Below, in pieces: positions 24,276 to 32,950 of a stretch of 64,000 bases of DNA; position 1 is the first letter of the stretch, and each line of letters begins with the position of its first letter. The notes beneath the pieces were generated by a model. The model was given only the letters and a program-made list of their open reading frames with translations, ran no database searches and was not told the origin of the DNA. Both the position numbers and the translations under genes were made by a program. Source of the stretch: Bacteroidales bacterium (GTDB lineage: Bacteria > Bacteroidota > Bacteroidia > Bacteroidales > UBA12077); contig JAEINU010000002.1 of NCBI GenBank assembly GCA_016342685.1, forward strand, positions 1-64,000. Direction: 5' to 3'.

Positions 24276-26993
24276 ATGTCAGATGTGAAACGAGTGTATA
24301 CCTTCGGAGACGGAAAAGCAGAAGGTAAAGCGGACATGAAGAATTTATTAGGAGGTAAAGGTGCTAACCTTGCCGAGATGAACCTAATTGGAGTACCTGT
24401 TCCTGCAGGATTTACTATTACTACTGAAGTATGTACAGAATATAATGCAAAAGGTAAAGATGCTGTAGTTGCACTTATGAAAGATGAGGTTGAAGCAGGT
24501 GTTGCTGCAACTGAAAAAGCTATGAATGCTAAATTTGATGCTAAGAATGGTGAATTTCCTTTATTAGTATCAGTTCGTTCTGGTGCTCGCGCTTCTATGC
24601 CAGGTATGATGAACACAGTTCTTAACCTAGGTATGAATGATGAAACAGTAAAAATTATTGCTGAAAAATCAGGAAATGCAAAATTTGCTTATGATTCATA
24701 TCGCCGTTTCATCCACATGTACGGAGACGTAGTTATGGGTGTTGAAGCTGAAGAAGGACATCATAACCCATTCGAGGTTGTTCTTGATAAATTAAAAGAA
24801 GAAAAAGGTTATAAAGTTGATACTGAATTAACAGTTGACGATCTTAAAGATCTTGTTGAACTTTACAAAGCAGTTGTTCGTGAGCATGCTGGTGTTGATT
24901 TTCCAACAAATCCTTGGGATCAACTTTGGGGTTCTGTTTGTGCTGTATTCGATTCTTGGAATACGGAAAGAGCTATCCTTTACAGAAGAATGGAAAACAT
25001 TCCTTCTGAATGGGGAACTGCTGTAAATGTACAAGCAATGGTTTATGGTAACATGGGTGAAAGTTCTGCTACTGGAGTATGTTTTTCTCGTGACGCAGCA
25101 ACTGGTGAAGATCAGTTCAACGGTGAGTATCTGATCAACGCACAAGGTGAAGATGTTGTTGCTGGTGTTCGTACTCCACTTGAAATAACAACTATTGGTT
25201 CTAAGCGATGGGCTGAGCGTAACGGTACAACCGAAGAAGCTCGTACAGCTAATTTCCTTTCTATGGAAGAAGCTATGCCTGAACTTTACAACGAATTAAA
25301 TACAATACAACAAAAATTAGAAGATCATTATCACGATATGCAAGATATGGAGTTCACTGTTCAAGACAGTAAACTTTGGATGTTGCAAACTCGTAATGGT
25401 AAGCGAACTGGTGCTGCTATGGTAAAAATGGCAGTTGACATGTTAGCTGAAGGAATGATTGATGAGAAAACTGCAATCCTTCGCATGGAGCCAAACAAAT
25501 TGGATGAGTTACTTCACCCAGTATTTGAAGCTTCAGCAATTGAAGCTGCTAAAGAACTTTCTAAAGGTCTTCCTGCTTCTCCAGGTGCTGCTACAGGACA
25601 AATTGTGTTCTCGGCAACTGCTGCTGAAGAATGGGCTGCTGAAGGTAAAAAAGTAATTCTTGTACGTCGTGAAACTTCTCCTGAAGATTTAAAAGGGATG
25701 TACGCTGCTGAAGGTATTCTTACCGAACGTGGTGGTATGACTTCGCACGCTGCTGTTGTTGCTCGTGGTATGGGTAAATGTTGTATTTCTTCTGCTGCTG
25801 GTGTTTTGGTTACAGGAAAATCAATGACTATCAACGGTGTTGAATATAAAGAAGGTGATTTCATCTCATTGAACGGTACTACTGGTAAAGTTTATGACGG
25901 TAAAGTTGCTACAATTACTCCTTCTTTAGATGGTGATTTTGGTAAATTGATGGATCTTGCGGAGAAGAGTTCACGTATGTACGTTCGTACTAACGCTGAT
26001 ACTCCAGCTGATGCAAAAACTGCTCGTGAATTTGGCGCTAAAGGAATTGGTCTATGTCGCACAGAGCACATGTTCTTCGAAGGCGATAAGATCTGGAAAA
26101 TGCGTGAGATGATTCTTGCTGAAAATGTTGAAGGACGTAAAGCTGCTTTAGCAAAATTACTTCCTGTTCAAAGAGAAGATTTCTCAGGAATTCTTGAAGC
26201 TATGGACGGATTTGGTGTAACTATTCGTTTACTAGATCCACCATTACACGAATTTACTCCTAACGACGAAGCTTCTCAAAAAGAGATGGCTGAGAAATTA
26301 GGAATTGATGTATCTATCGTAAAAGCTAAAGTTGAATCTCTACACGAATTCAACCCAATGTTAGGTCATAGAGGTTGTCGTTTAGGAAATACTTATCCTG
26401 AGATAACTGAGATGCAAGCTCGTGCTATCATCGAGGCTGCTTGTGACTTAAAAGCTAAAGGTAAAGATCCTAAGCCAGAAATTATGGTTCCATTAATTGG
26501 TACTATGAAAGAATTTAAAATGCAGGAAATTCTCATCAGAGAAACTGCTGCTGCTGTATTCGCTGAGAAAGGTGTAAAAGTTGATTTCTTAGTAGGTACT
26601 ATGATTGAGATTCCACGTGCTGCTCTTACTGCAGATCAGATAGCTGAGCATGCTGAATTCTTCTCATTCGGAACAAATGACTTAACTCAAATGGGTTTTG
26701 GTTATTCTCGTGACGATGCTGGTAAATTCTTACCTATCTATATTGAAAAAGGTATCCTTAAGCACGATCCTTTCCAAGTATTAGATCAAGAAGGTATCGG
26801 ACAATTGGTTGAAATGGGAACACAAAAAGGTAGAGCTACAAATCCAGAACTAAAAGTTGGTATTTGTGGTGAGCATGGTGGTGAGCCTTCTTCAGTTGAA
26901 TTCTGCCACAGAACTGGAATGGATTATGTTTCTTGTTCTCCATTTAGAGTTCCAATCGCAAGATTAGCTGCTGCTCAAGCAAACTTAAGATAA
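24276..26993 (+). CDS. ppdK: pyruvate, phosphate dikinase
   Basis: The enzyme interconverts pyruvate, ATP and phosphate with phosphoenolpyruvate, AMP and pyrophosphate. At 905 residues it is full length. The N-terminal ATP-grasp part carries LLGGKGANLAEM and SVRSGARASMPGMMNT. The phosphohistidine is His491 in GGMTSHAAVVARGMG. The C-terminal PEP/pyruvate barrel shows GIGLCRTEHMFF, MLGHRGCRLG, FSFGTNDLTQM and VGICGEHGGEPSS. Codon choice (GCT, GGT, CGT, GAA) is stronger than in its neighbours, pointing to high expression, and produces long chance ORFs on the other strand. It has its own promoter motif and a strong terminator, so it is monocistronic. Confidence 0.96.
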   Translation: MSDVKRVYTFGDGKAEGKADMKNLLGGKGANLAEMNLIGVPVPAGFTITTEVCTEYNAKGKDAVVALMKDEVEAGVAATEKAMNAKFDAKNGEFPLLVSVRSGARASMPGMMNTVLNLGMNDETVKIIAEKSGNAKFAYDSYRRFIHMYGDVVMGVEAEEGHHNPFEVVLDKLKEEKGYKVDTELTVDDLKDLVELYKAVVREHAGVDFPTNPWDQLWGSVCAVFDSWNTERAILYRRMENIPSEWGTAVNVQAMVYGNMGESSATGVCFSRDAATGEDQFNGEYLINAQGEDVVAGVRTPLEITTIGSKRWAERNGTTEEARTANFLSMEEAMPELYNELNTIQQKLEDHYHDMQDMEFTVQDSKLWMLQTRNGKRTGAAMVKMAVDMLAEGMIDEKTAILRMEPNKLDELLHPVFEASAIEAAKELSKGLPASPGAATGQIVFSATAAEEWAAEGKKVILVRRETSPEDLKGMYAAEGILTERGGMTSHAAVVARGMGKCCISSAAGVLVTGKSMTINGVEYKEGDFISLNGTTGKVYDGKVATITPSLDGDFGKLMDLAEKSSRMYVRTNADTPADAKTAREFGAKGIGLCRTEHMFFEGDKIWKMREMILAENVEGRKAALAKLLPVQREDFSGILEAMDGFGVTIRLLDPPLHEFTPNDEASQKEMAEKLGIDVSIVKAKVESLHEFNPMLGHRGCRLGNTYPEITEMQARAIIEAACDLKAKGKDPKPEIMVPLIGTMKEFKMQEILIRETAAAVFAEKGVKVDFLVGTMIEIPRAALTADQIAEHAEFFSFGTNDLTQMGFGYSRDDAGKFLPIYIEKGILKHDPFQVLDQEGIGQLVEMGTQKGRATNPELKVGICGEHGGEPSSVEFCHRTGMDYVSCSPFRVPIARLAAAQANLR

Positions 26994-27014
26994 AAAATTA
27001 ATCTTAAATATTTC

Positions 27015-27050
27015 AAAAGCCGTTCCTTAAAGGAACGGCTTTTTTGTTTT
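27015..27050 (+). terminator. intrinsic terminator of ppdK
   Basis: AAAAGCCGTTCCT pairs with AGGAACGGCTTTT around a very short loop and is followed by TTGTTTTT. It lies 22 bases after the ppdK stop. Confidence 0.92.
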
Positions 27051-27060
27051 TAACATTATA

Positions 27061-27125
27061 TGTCATTCCGGGCGTAGACCCGGAATCTCTTTGTGAAATA
27101 GATTCCCGCATACGCGGGAATGACA
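27061..27125. repeat. 65-bp palindromic dispersed repeat, family 1
   Basis: The unit begins TGTCATTCC and ends GGAATGACA. Inside are two GC-rich hairpins, CCGGG-cgtaga-CCCGG and CCCGC-atac-GCGGG, joined by an inverted GGAATCT/AGATTCC pair. The first 31 bases (27061-27091) recur exactly at 34152-34182. Elements of this shape (TCATTCC ... GGAATGA) are common in bacterial intergenic DNA. Confidence 0.8.
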
Positions 27126-27180
27126 ACCAAAAGAATGCAATTGTATAATCTATAACATAGTTTTTACAACAGATTATCAA

Positions 27181-27188
27181 TAAATTTG
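27181..27188 (+). promoter_or_regulatory. -7 element for the histidine kinase gene
   Basis: TAAATTTG matches TAnnTTTG, 17 bases ahead of the ATG at 27205. No -33 element was found, so support is limited to this box and its position. Confidence 0.4.
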
Positions 27189-27204
27189 AAGTTTAGATAT
27201 CATT

Positions 27205-28173
27205 ATGTTTCGATTAGTCGCTTTGATCATTTCAATTGTTCTGCAAATAATTGCGGTTGTAATTGCTTTGCGCCTAACTAAAGTTACCAAATACAAAATC
27301 TCTTGGATTTTAATTTCTACCGGATTTATATTCATGGCTATTCGCCGTTTTATAGATCTTTTTCAATTTATGCAAGTTAAGCCATTCGATAATCTGAATC
27401 TTTTAAATGATTGGATTGCTGTTATAATTTCTGTTCTAATTTCACTTGGGGTAATCATAATACCTGAGATTTTTAATTACATAAAAAAGGAAGAGCATAT
27501 ACGAAAAGTTGCTGAAAAGAAAGTTCTTAATGCCGTAATTCAAACAGAAGAATTGGAAAGAAAACGTTTTGCCAGTGATTTACACGATGGATTAGGTCCA
27601 TTATTATCAACTGTAAAAATGTCTTTAAGTGCTTTGGTGAAATCTGAAAAAGACCAAGCAAATCTTGAGATTATTACCAATGCTAAGAATGTAACTGAAG
27701 AAGCAATTAAAAGCATAAGGGAGATTTCAAGCAATATTAGTCCACATGTATTAACCAACTTTGGTCTGGCGAGCGCAATCAAGAACTTTACCGATAAAAT
27801 CAGAGAATCAAAAGTAATTAACATTGATTTTCATTCGAATATGTTCTCTGTACGCTTGGAAAGCGATCTTGAAGTGGTAATTTACAGAAGCATTTGCGAA
27901 CTTGTAAATAACTCACTGAAACATGCTCAGGCAGATTTAATCACAATAAATTTGAATATCAGAAATGATATTATTGATATTTTATATGATGACAATGGCA
28001 AAGGATGCAATATCGAACAAATTTTAGAAGGACAAACTAAGGGAATGGGATTGCAGAATATGTCGTCGCGGATATCATCCAAGAATGGATATCTAAAAAT
28101 CAATAGTGAAAAAGATGATGGATTTCACGCATTTATAAGTCTAAAAACGGATAGAACAAATGGGAAAGCATAA
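27205..28173 (+). CDS. sensor histidine kinase, NarX/DegS (HisKA_3) type
   Basis: The 322-residue inner-membrane kinase has three hydrophobic segments in the first 90 residues and no large extracellular loop. It probably senses something in or near the membrane. The dimerisation/phosphoacceptor helix is ERKRFASDLHDGLGP with His127. The ATPase domain shows ELVNNSLKHA (N box), DDNGKG and GMGLQNMSSR (G boxes). Its last 14 bases overlap the response regulator gene, so the pair is co-translated and should work together. The signal and target genes are unknown. Confidence 0.9.
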   Translation: MFRLVALIISIVLQIIAVVIALRLTKVTKYKISWILISTGFIFMAIRRFIDLFQFMQVKPFDNLNLLNDWIAVIISVLISLGVIIIPEIFNYIKKEEHIRKVAEKKVLNAVIQTEELERKRFASDLHDGLGPLLSTVKMSLSALVKSEKDQANLEIITNAKNVTEEAIKSIREISSNISPHVLTNFGLASAIKNFTDKIRESKVINIDFHSNMFSVRLESDLEVVIYRSICELVNNSLKHAQADLITINLNIRNDIIDILYDDNGKGCNIEQILEGQTKGMGLQNMSSRISSKNGYLKINSEKDDGFHAFISLKTDRTNGKA

Positions 28174-28804
28174 AGTTATTCTTGTTGATGATCATAAATT
28201 GTTTCGCGATGGATTAAAACTATTGCTTAATAATTCGGGCAAAGTTGATGTTATTGATGAAGCTTCGAATGGAGTTGAGTTTCTTAAAATAATTGAGAAT
28301 AATCAAGATGCTATCGTGTTTATGGATATTCAAATGCCTGAACTAAATGGCATTGAAACTACAAAGTTAGCTTTAGAAAAATATCCGAACCTGAAAATAA
28401 TTGTGCTAACCATGTTCGGTGAAGATGAATATTACTATCAAATGATTGAAGCCGGTGTAAAAGGTTTTCTTTTAAAGAATACAGATATTGATGAAGTTCT
28501 AGATTCTATTGAAACTGTGGCTCGGGGAGAAAATTGTTTTTCGAAAGAGCTTTTATATCATATTATTCAGAATTTATCTCAAGCCAAAAGAACTGATTAT
28601 AATGTTCCGAATCTTTCTGAAAGAGAAATTGAAATTCTTCAGTTAATTTGTGAAGGCTTGTCGAATCAGGAAATAGCAGACAAGCTGTTTATTAGTAAGC
28701 GAACGGTTGATACTCATCGATCAAATATTTTAGAAAAAACAGGAACTAATAATACAGCCAGTCTGGTAATGTACTCTATTAAACAAGGTATTATAAAAAT
28801 TTAA
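28160..28804 (+). CDS. NarL/FixJ-family response regulator
   Basis: The 214-residue regulator has a receiver domain (VILVDDHKLFRDGLK, phosphoacceptor Asp56 in VFMDIQMPELNG, switch residues Thr in IVLTMFG and Lys in VKGFLLKN). A LuxR-type helix-turn-helix follows (LSEREIEILQLICEGLSNQE, then FISKRTVDTHRSNI). It should bind DNA as a dimer after phosphorylation by the overlapping kinase. The gene ends beside a large inverted repeat that may end its transcript. Confidence 0.92.
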   Translation: MGKHKVILVDDHKLFRDGLKLLLNNSGKVDVIDEASNGVEFLKIIENNQDAIVFMDIQMPELNGIETTKLALEKYPNLKIIVLTMFGEDEYYYQMIEAGVKGFLLKNTDIDEVLDSIETVARGENCFSKELLYHIIQNLSQAKRTDYNVPNLSEREIEILQLICEGLSNQEIADKLFISKRTVDTHRSNILEKTGTNNTASLVMYSIKQGIIKI

Positions 28805-28806
28805 AC

Positions 28807-28941
28807 TTGTCTATACTTCGACAAGGCTGTCCAAAAAGCTAGTCTTAAGGCAAAAACACTTCGACAGGCTCAGTGTGACAAACTGATTAACTGAAAGTTG
28901 TCATACTGAGCTTGTCGAAGCATAGACAACTTTTTGGCTTT
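28807..28941. repeat. compound inverted-repeat element, family 2, between convergent genes
   Basis: The core is 23-base arms at 28859-28881 and 28898-28920 (CTTCGACAGGCTCAGTGTGA against its complement) with two mismatches that still allow G-T pairs. Outside it, TTGTCTAT at the left and ATAGACAA at the right pair, as do CCAAAAAG and CTTTTTGG. The structure could end transcription from both sides. A shorter relative lies at 34221-34280. TTCGACAAGCTCA-type repeats are widespread in Bacteroidota intergenic DNA. Confidence 0.75.
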
Positions 28942-28997
28942 TTGTACACCTTCAGAATTACAACTTTTTGTTAATTCATTTGTAACTTTCACTCTAT

Positions 28998-30278
28998 CTA
29001 TAAAGATTTAAATATCTCTGGAGTAAAAGCCAATTGAATCCACATAAAATATTGGAAATCGGCCGAATTATTTGAAACTCCTTGCAAATATTCCATAGTC
29101 TCGCTTGCATTAAACAAGGCAAATCCAACTCGGAATTCAGCAGGAATTTCAGCTTTGTATTTATACATGATGTCGATTTCATCTCCTAATGATTTTTTAA
29201 AATCACTGGAAATATCTAAAGGATTTGGAATCCTTTTTTGTAATGCAAAATGATGGTAAGCTAAATTCAAGCTATTCTTTTTATTGAACGAAAGATTTGC
29301 TTTAGCAAAAACATCTATTAAACCCGCGTCCGAAACACTTTTGCTTAAGGAAGAAAAATAATCCATATCTCCCATAAATCTATGACGACCACCATACAAT
29401 AAATCAAAAGAATGATCTGTATTTGAATTACCAGAAGGATCGTTGCCACTTATCAAATCAAACCCTGGTCCTACATTAATGGTATTCGATAGTTTATACA
29501 TAGCCTTTATTGAAAATAAATAAGCATTTACCTTCTGACTTGTTCTGTTCGTTCCTGTTTGGTGATAGAAATAAGCATCGAGTTTGAATTTTGAATTGTT
29601 AATTTGAAAATACGGACCATAGGTTCCCATCGCATAAATCGTTTCGCTTCCTTCTTCCTTTTGATATCCTGATAATATTCCCTTAAAGGTAATTTTAGAA
29701 CTTTGTCCAAACTTCTTACTCAAATAGATGAAATCCAGAAACTTCATCTTATCTGGAGTGTATTCATTCCCCATTTTATTCTCAGCATCATTATTTAAGG
29801 ATAATCCTAAATCAAATCTAAAATCTTTGTTATCAAAATTGAGTAAAAGCCCATCGTATGTCATTCCTGTTTGTCCCCAATTTCTTTTTGCTAAAAGCCT
29901 TTGATCATCGTATGTCCACTCCTGCCGACCAATTATTAATTTGTACTTATCAGTAATATTCAACTGAAACCATGCTTCATATAAATCGACACTCGCATTA
30001 TCTCCTTTAACTGAAGTTGAGCTGTACAAACTCTCGTCGCCCCAAACACGGACATCCTGACCTGTAATTCTCAAGCTATACTTCTCATTTTTATATGTTA
30101 ATCCAAGTCGAGTTCTTTGTGAAATAAAATAAGCGGCATTATCGTCTTCAGAAAACATAGATTTATAACCGTGTCGAAATTCTCCCCGTGGTCTATATTC
30201 TGCATTGATTGATAATTGCGCTTTTAATGTTGTAATTGTTATTGCAGCTAGTAATATTATTAAACTAAACTTTTTCAT
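28998..30278 (-). CDS. outer-membrane porin, alginate-export-like beta barrel
   Basis: The 426-residue protein has a signal peptide ending in LKAQ and is rich in alternating beta strands. An N-terminal pattern (INAEYRPRGEFRHGYK ... FISQRTRLGLTY ... LRITGQDVRVWGDE ... LYEAWFQLNI ... IIGRQEW) matches Bacteroidota alginate-export-type porins. The barrel does not end in the usual aromatic residue (last residues IFKSL). It follows pstB by 30 bases in the pst operon, so it may be the outer-membrane route for phosphate or phosphorylated compounds. That role is inferred from position only. Confidence 0.7.
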   Translation of the reverse strand: MKKFSLIILLAAITITTLKAQLSINAEYRPRGEFRHGYKSMFSEDDNAAYFISQRTRLGLTYKNEKYSLRITGQDVRVWGDESLYSSTSVKGDNASVDLYEAWFQLNITDKYKLIIGRQEWTYDDQRLLAKRNWGQTGMTYDGLLLNFDNKDFRFDLGLSLNNDAENKMGNEYTPDKMKFLDFIYLSKKFGQSSKITFKGILSGYQKEEGSETIYAMGTYGPYFQINNSKFKLDAYFYHQTGTNRTSQKVNAYLFSIKAMYKLSNTINVGPGFDLISGNDPSGNSNTDHSFDLLYGGRHRFMGDMDYFSSLSKSVSDAGLIDVFAKANLSFNKKNSLNLAYHHFALQKRIPNPLDISSDFKKSLGDEIDIMYKYKAEIPAEFRVGFALFNASETMEYLQGVSNNSADFQYFMWIQLAFTPEIFKSL

Positions 30279-30308
30279 GATTCTATCCTAAGATTTATTA
30301 ACACCCAA

Positions 30309-31070
30309 TTAACTGTAAGTTCCTTTTATATAAGATTTTGTAATTGGATTTTGTGGGTGCTCAAATATTTGTTCAGCAGTTCCATGCTCAATAATTTCTC
30401 CGAGATACATAAAAATTACATAATCGGCTACTCTCCTTGCCTGACGTAAAATATGGGTTACCATTACAATCGTGTATCGTTGTTTTAATTTTAAAAACAA
30501 CTCTTCAATTTCTCTGCTTGAAACGGGATCGAGTGCAGATGTTGGTTCATCAGCCAAAATAATTTCGGGATCGACCGATAAACCGCGAGCCAAACAAAGT
30601 CGCTGTTGCTGACCAATTGAAAGTGCCGACGCCGGATCTTTTAATCGATCTTTTACTTCTTCCCACAAACTAACCTGTCGCAAATAATATTCGACTCGTT
30701 TATTCAGATATCTTTTCTTGCGCCGCCCGCTAATTCTTAATCCGTAAGTAATATTATCGTAAATACTCATAGGCAATGGATATGGACTTTGTGCCAGTAA
30801 ACCCATTTTCTTTCTTAACTCAGTAATTTCTGTATTTGGATGCAGAATATCGTCGGTTCCATTAAAGATTTTACCTTGTGTTTTTACTTCAGGATAAAGA
30901 TCCGTAAGGCGATTTAAACTTTTTAGAAGAGTTGTTTTACCACATCCCGAAGGTCCTAGAATCACGGTAAGTTTCTTTTCTGGAATCTTAACATTAATAT
31001 CTTTTAGAATATGTTTTTTGCCAATATAAAGATTAAGATCTTCTATATTTATCTTTGTTCCGTTTATCAT
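30309..31070 (-). CDS. pstB: phosphate ABC transporter ATP-binding protein
   Basis: The 253-residue ATPase drives phosphate import by the Pst system. It has Walker A GPSGCGKTT, the Q-loop region MGLLAQSPYPLPMSIYDN typical of PstB, the signature ALSIGQQQRLCLARG and Walker B EIILADEPTSALDP, and an H-loop in VMVTHILRQARR. It sits 6 bases after pstA and 30 bases before the porin gene. It acts on the cytoplasmic face of the PstC-PstA membrane pair. Confidence 0.95.
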   Translation of the reverse strand: MINGTKINIEDLNLYIGKKHILKDINVKIPEKKLTVILGPSGCGKTTLLKSLNRLTDLYPEVKTQGKIFNGTDDILHPNTEITELRKKMGLLAQSPYPLPMSIYDNITYGLRISGRRKKRYLNKRVEYYLRQVSLWEEVKDRLKDPASALSIGQQQRLCLARGLSVDPEIILADEPTSALDPVSSREIEELFLKLKQRYTIVMVTHILRQARRVADYVIFMYLGEIIEHGTAEQIFEHPQNPITKSYIKGTYS

Positions 31071-31076
31071 GATTAC

Positions 31077-31955
31077 TTATTTAATTCTATTCTTTTGATA
31101 TCTTGATGAAAAACCACGTGAGGCAATACTTATGATTAAAACAATCGCGGTTAAAACCACAGCAGATGCATATGCCCTACTTTGTACTTCCGGTATTGGT
31201 GAACTCAATTGGAAAAATACGGATAAAGGTAAAGTTGCTGTTGGTTGCGAAAGAGAATTGGGTATATAATCGGTATAACCTGCTGTAAAAAGAACAGCAG
31301 CAGCATCACCAATTGCTCGTCCGAATGCAAGTAATATTGCAGTAATCATTCCTGGAATACATTGCCTGAGCATTACTCTAAATGCAGTTTCTGAGCGGGT
31401 TGATCCGAGTGAGAAGGCTGATTCTAAAAGTCCTTTAGGTACTGTTTTCAGAACTTCATCCATTGATCGAACCATAATGGGAATAATAAATAAGGTAACA
31501 GTAATAATCCCTGCTAATAAAGATGTTCGCAATCCAAAATATACCATTATAGTAAAACCAAAAGCTCCATAAACAATGGACGGTATTCCCCACAATAAAT
31601 CAAGAAAAAACCGAATGACATTCACAACATTTTTCTGTTTCATTTTGTGAATATTCATATACAAAGCGAGCGGCAAACTAAAAACCAGAGCAAGCATTGT
31701 TGCCCCAAAGGATAAATACAAAGAGCCAATTATTGCATTTAGAATTCCACCTTCTTTTCCGAAATAGTAACCACCTTTTGGTGTTTGTGAAATCATACTC
31801 CACGATAATGAAGGAATACCTTTTACCAAAATACTGATGATAATTGCCAACAAAGCAATTATTATAATCGAAGTTGATAGAATCATTAATACTCGATAAA
31901 ATATTTCTTCTGATTTTCGTAAAACTTGACGATTTATTTTAAACTTTCTTTTCAT
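31077..31955 (-). CDS. pstA: phosphate ABC transporter permease PstA
   Basis: The 292-residue inner-membrane permease has six predicted membrane spans and the permease loop EsAFSLGSTRSETAFRV typical of BPD-transport components. The start segment and LWGIPSIVYGAFGF are typical of PstA. It overlaps the pstC stop by 17 bases, implying coupled translation, and pairs with PstC to form the phosphate channel. Confidence 0.93.
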   Translation of the reverse strand: MKRKFKINRQVLRKSEEIFYRVLMILSTSIIIIALLAIIISILVKGIPSLSWSMISQTPKGGYYFGKEGGILNAIIGSLYLSFGATMLALVFSLPLALYMNIHKMKQKNVVNVIRFFLDLLWGIPSIVYGAFGFTIMVYFGLRTSLLAGIITVTLFIIPIMVRSMDEVLKTVPKGLLESAFSLGSTRSETAFRVMLRQCIPGMITAILLAFGRAIGDAAAVLFTAGYTDYIPNSLSQPTATLPLSVFFQLSSPIPEVQSRAYASAVVLTAIVLIISIASRGFSSRYQKNRIK

Positions 31956-32850
31956 AATGCATAATCAAATAGCGTGAACCCAGATTGAAAAAAGTAACAA
32001 CAATAAATAATATTAAAGCGGCCAGCATTAAGGCTGAGTCGTACATTGGAATCGACAACATCTCCCCGTAATTATTCGCAATTAAAGCGGGCAATGGATA
32101 TCCAGCCTGAAATATTCCTTTCGGGATTTGCACCACATTCCCAACAACCATGAGCACAGCAATTGTTTCTCCAAATGCGCGTGAAATCCCTAATCCAAAA
32201 GATGATATAATTCCAGGAAATGCCTTTCGTGTTAATACCTTTTTTATTGTTTCCCACTTTGTTGCTCCAAGAGACAAAGATGCTTCTGATAATTCGATCG
32301 GTATTGATCTGTAAACTTCGATTAGAATATTTAAGACAAATGGAATAACCATTACCGATAACACCACAGATCCAGCCAAAATACTATAACCAGAAGAATG
32401 TATATTGAACCAACTTGCTACTTTTGAAACAAATGGTACAATAATTATGATTCCCCAAACACCATAAATAACAGATGGAATTCCTGCTAGGATGTCTATA
32501 ACGGGATGCATTACTTTAAGCACAAACCTTTTAGCATATTGTGTTAAGTAGATTGCTGTAAGTAAACAAACAGGCGCAGCTATAGCGATAGAAATAAAAG
32601 TTATCCATAATGAACTTAATATAAAAGGTAGAAAACCAAACTTTCCAGATAACGGTTTCCATTCACTTGAGAATATTAATTCTGAGAAAGTTTTTTCGCC
32701 AAATAATAAGGATGATTTTATTAATAATCCTGTTAACAGAATAAATGGCATCGATAAAACCAAGTAATAGCAGCATTTCATCCAAAAACTACTTGACTTG
32801 TCGCGTAAGTTTCTCCTTATTTTAAAACTAGGAACTAAAAGTGATTTCAT
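31939..32850 (-). CDS. pstC: phosphate ABC transporter permease PstC
   Basis: The 303-residue inner-membrane permease has six predicted spans with the motif DILAGIPSVIYGVWG and the EAA loop LSEASLSLGATKWETIKKV. It partners PstA. The gene follows pstS after 100 bases that contain two stem-loops, which may lower its expression relative to the binding protein. Confidence 0.93.
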   Translation of the reverse strand: MKSLLVPSFKIRRNLRDKSSSFWMKCCYYLVLSMPFILLTGLLIKSSLLFGEKTFSELIFSSEWKPLSGKFGFLPFILSSLWITFISIAIAAPVCLLTAIYLTQYAKRFVLKVMHPVIDILAGIPSVIYGVWGIIIIVPFVSKVASWFNIHSSGYSILAGSVVLSVMVIPFVLNILIEVYRSIPIELSEASLSLGATKWETIKKVLTRKAFPGIISSFGLGISRAFGETIAVLMVVGNVVQIPKGIFQAGYPLPALIANNYGEMLSIPMYDSALMLAALILFIVVTFFNLGSRYLIMHYEKKV

Positions 32851-32876
32851 TTAATGATTTTAATTATTAAAAACAT

Positions 32877-32945
32877 GGTGGATGTCAGAATCCCGGTTCC
32901 AATAAAGAACTGAACATCCACCGTAACTCTATGGATCCAGAGTTA
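32877..32945 (-). promoter_or_regulatory. two stem-loops between pstS and pstC
   Basis: GGTGGATGTCAG (32877-32888) pairs with CTGAACATCCACC (32910-32922) with one bulged base. TAACTCT (32924-32930) pairs with AGAGTTA (32939-32945). Such loops can stabilise the upstream pstS message or partly stop transcription. This would let the binding protein be made in excess over the permease. Confidence 0.7.
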
Positions 32946-32950
32946 ATATC

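Noticed and set aside
24248-25864. Three long ORFs on the minus strand across ppdK
   Set aside because: They mirror the strongly biased codons of ppdK, have no family matches and overlap a certain gene completely.
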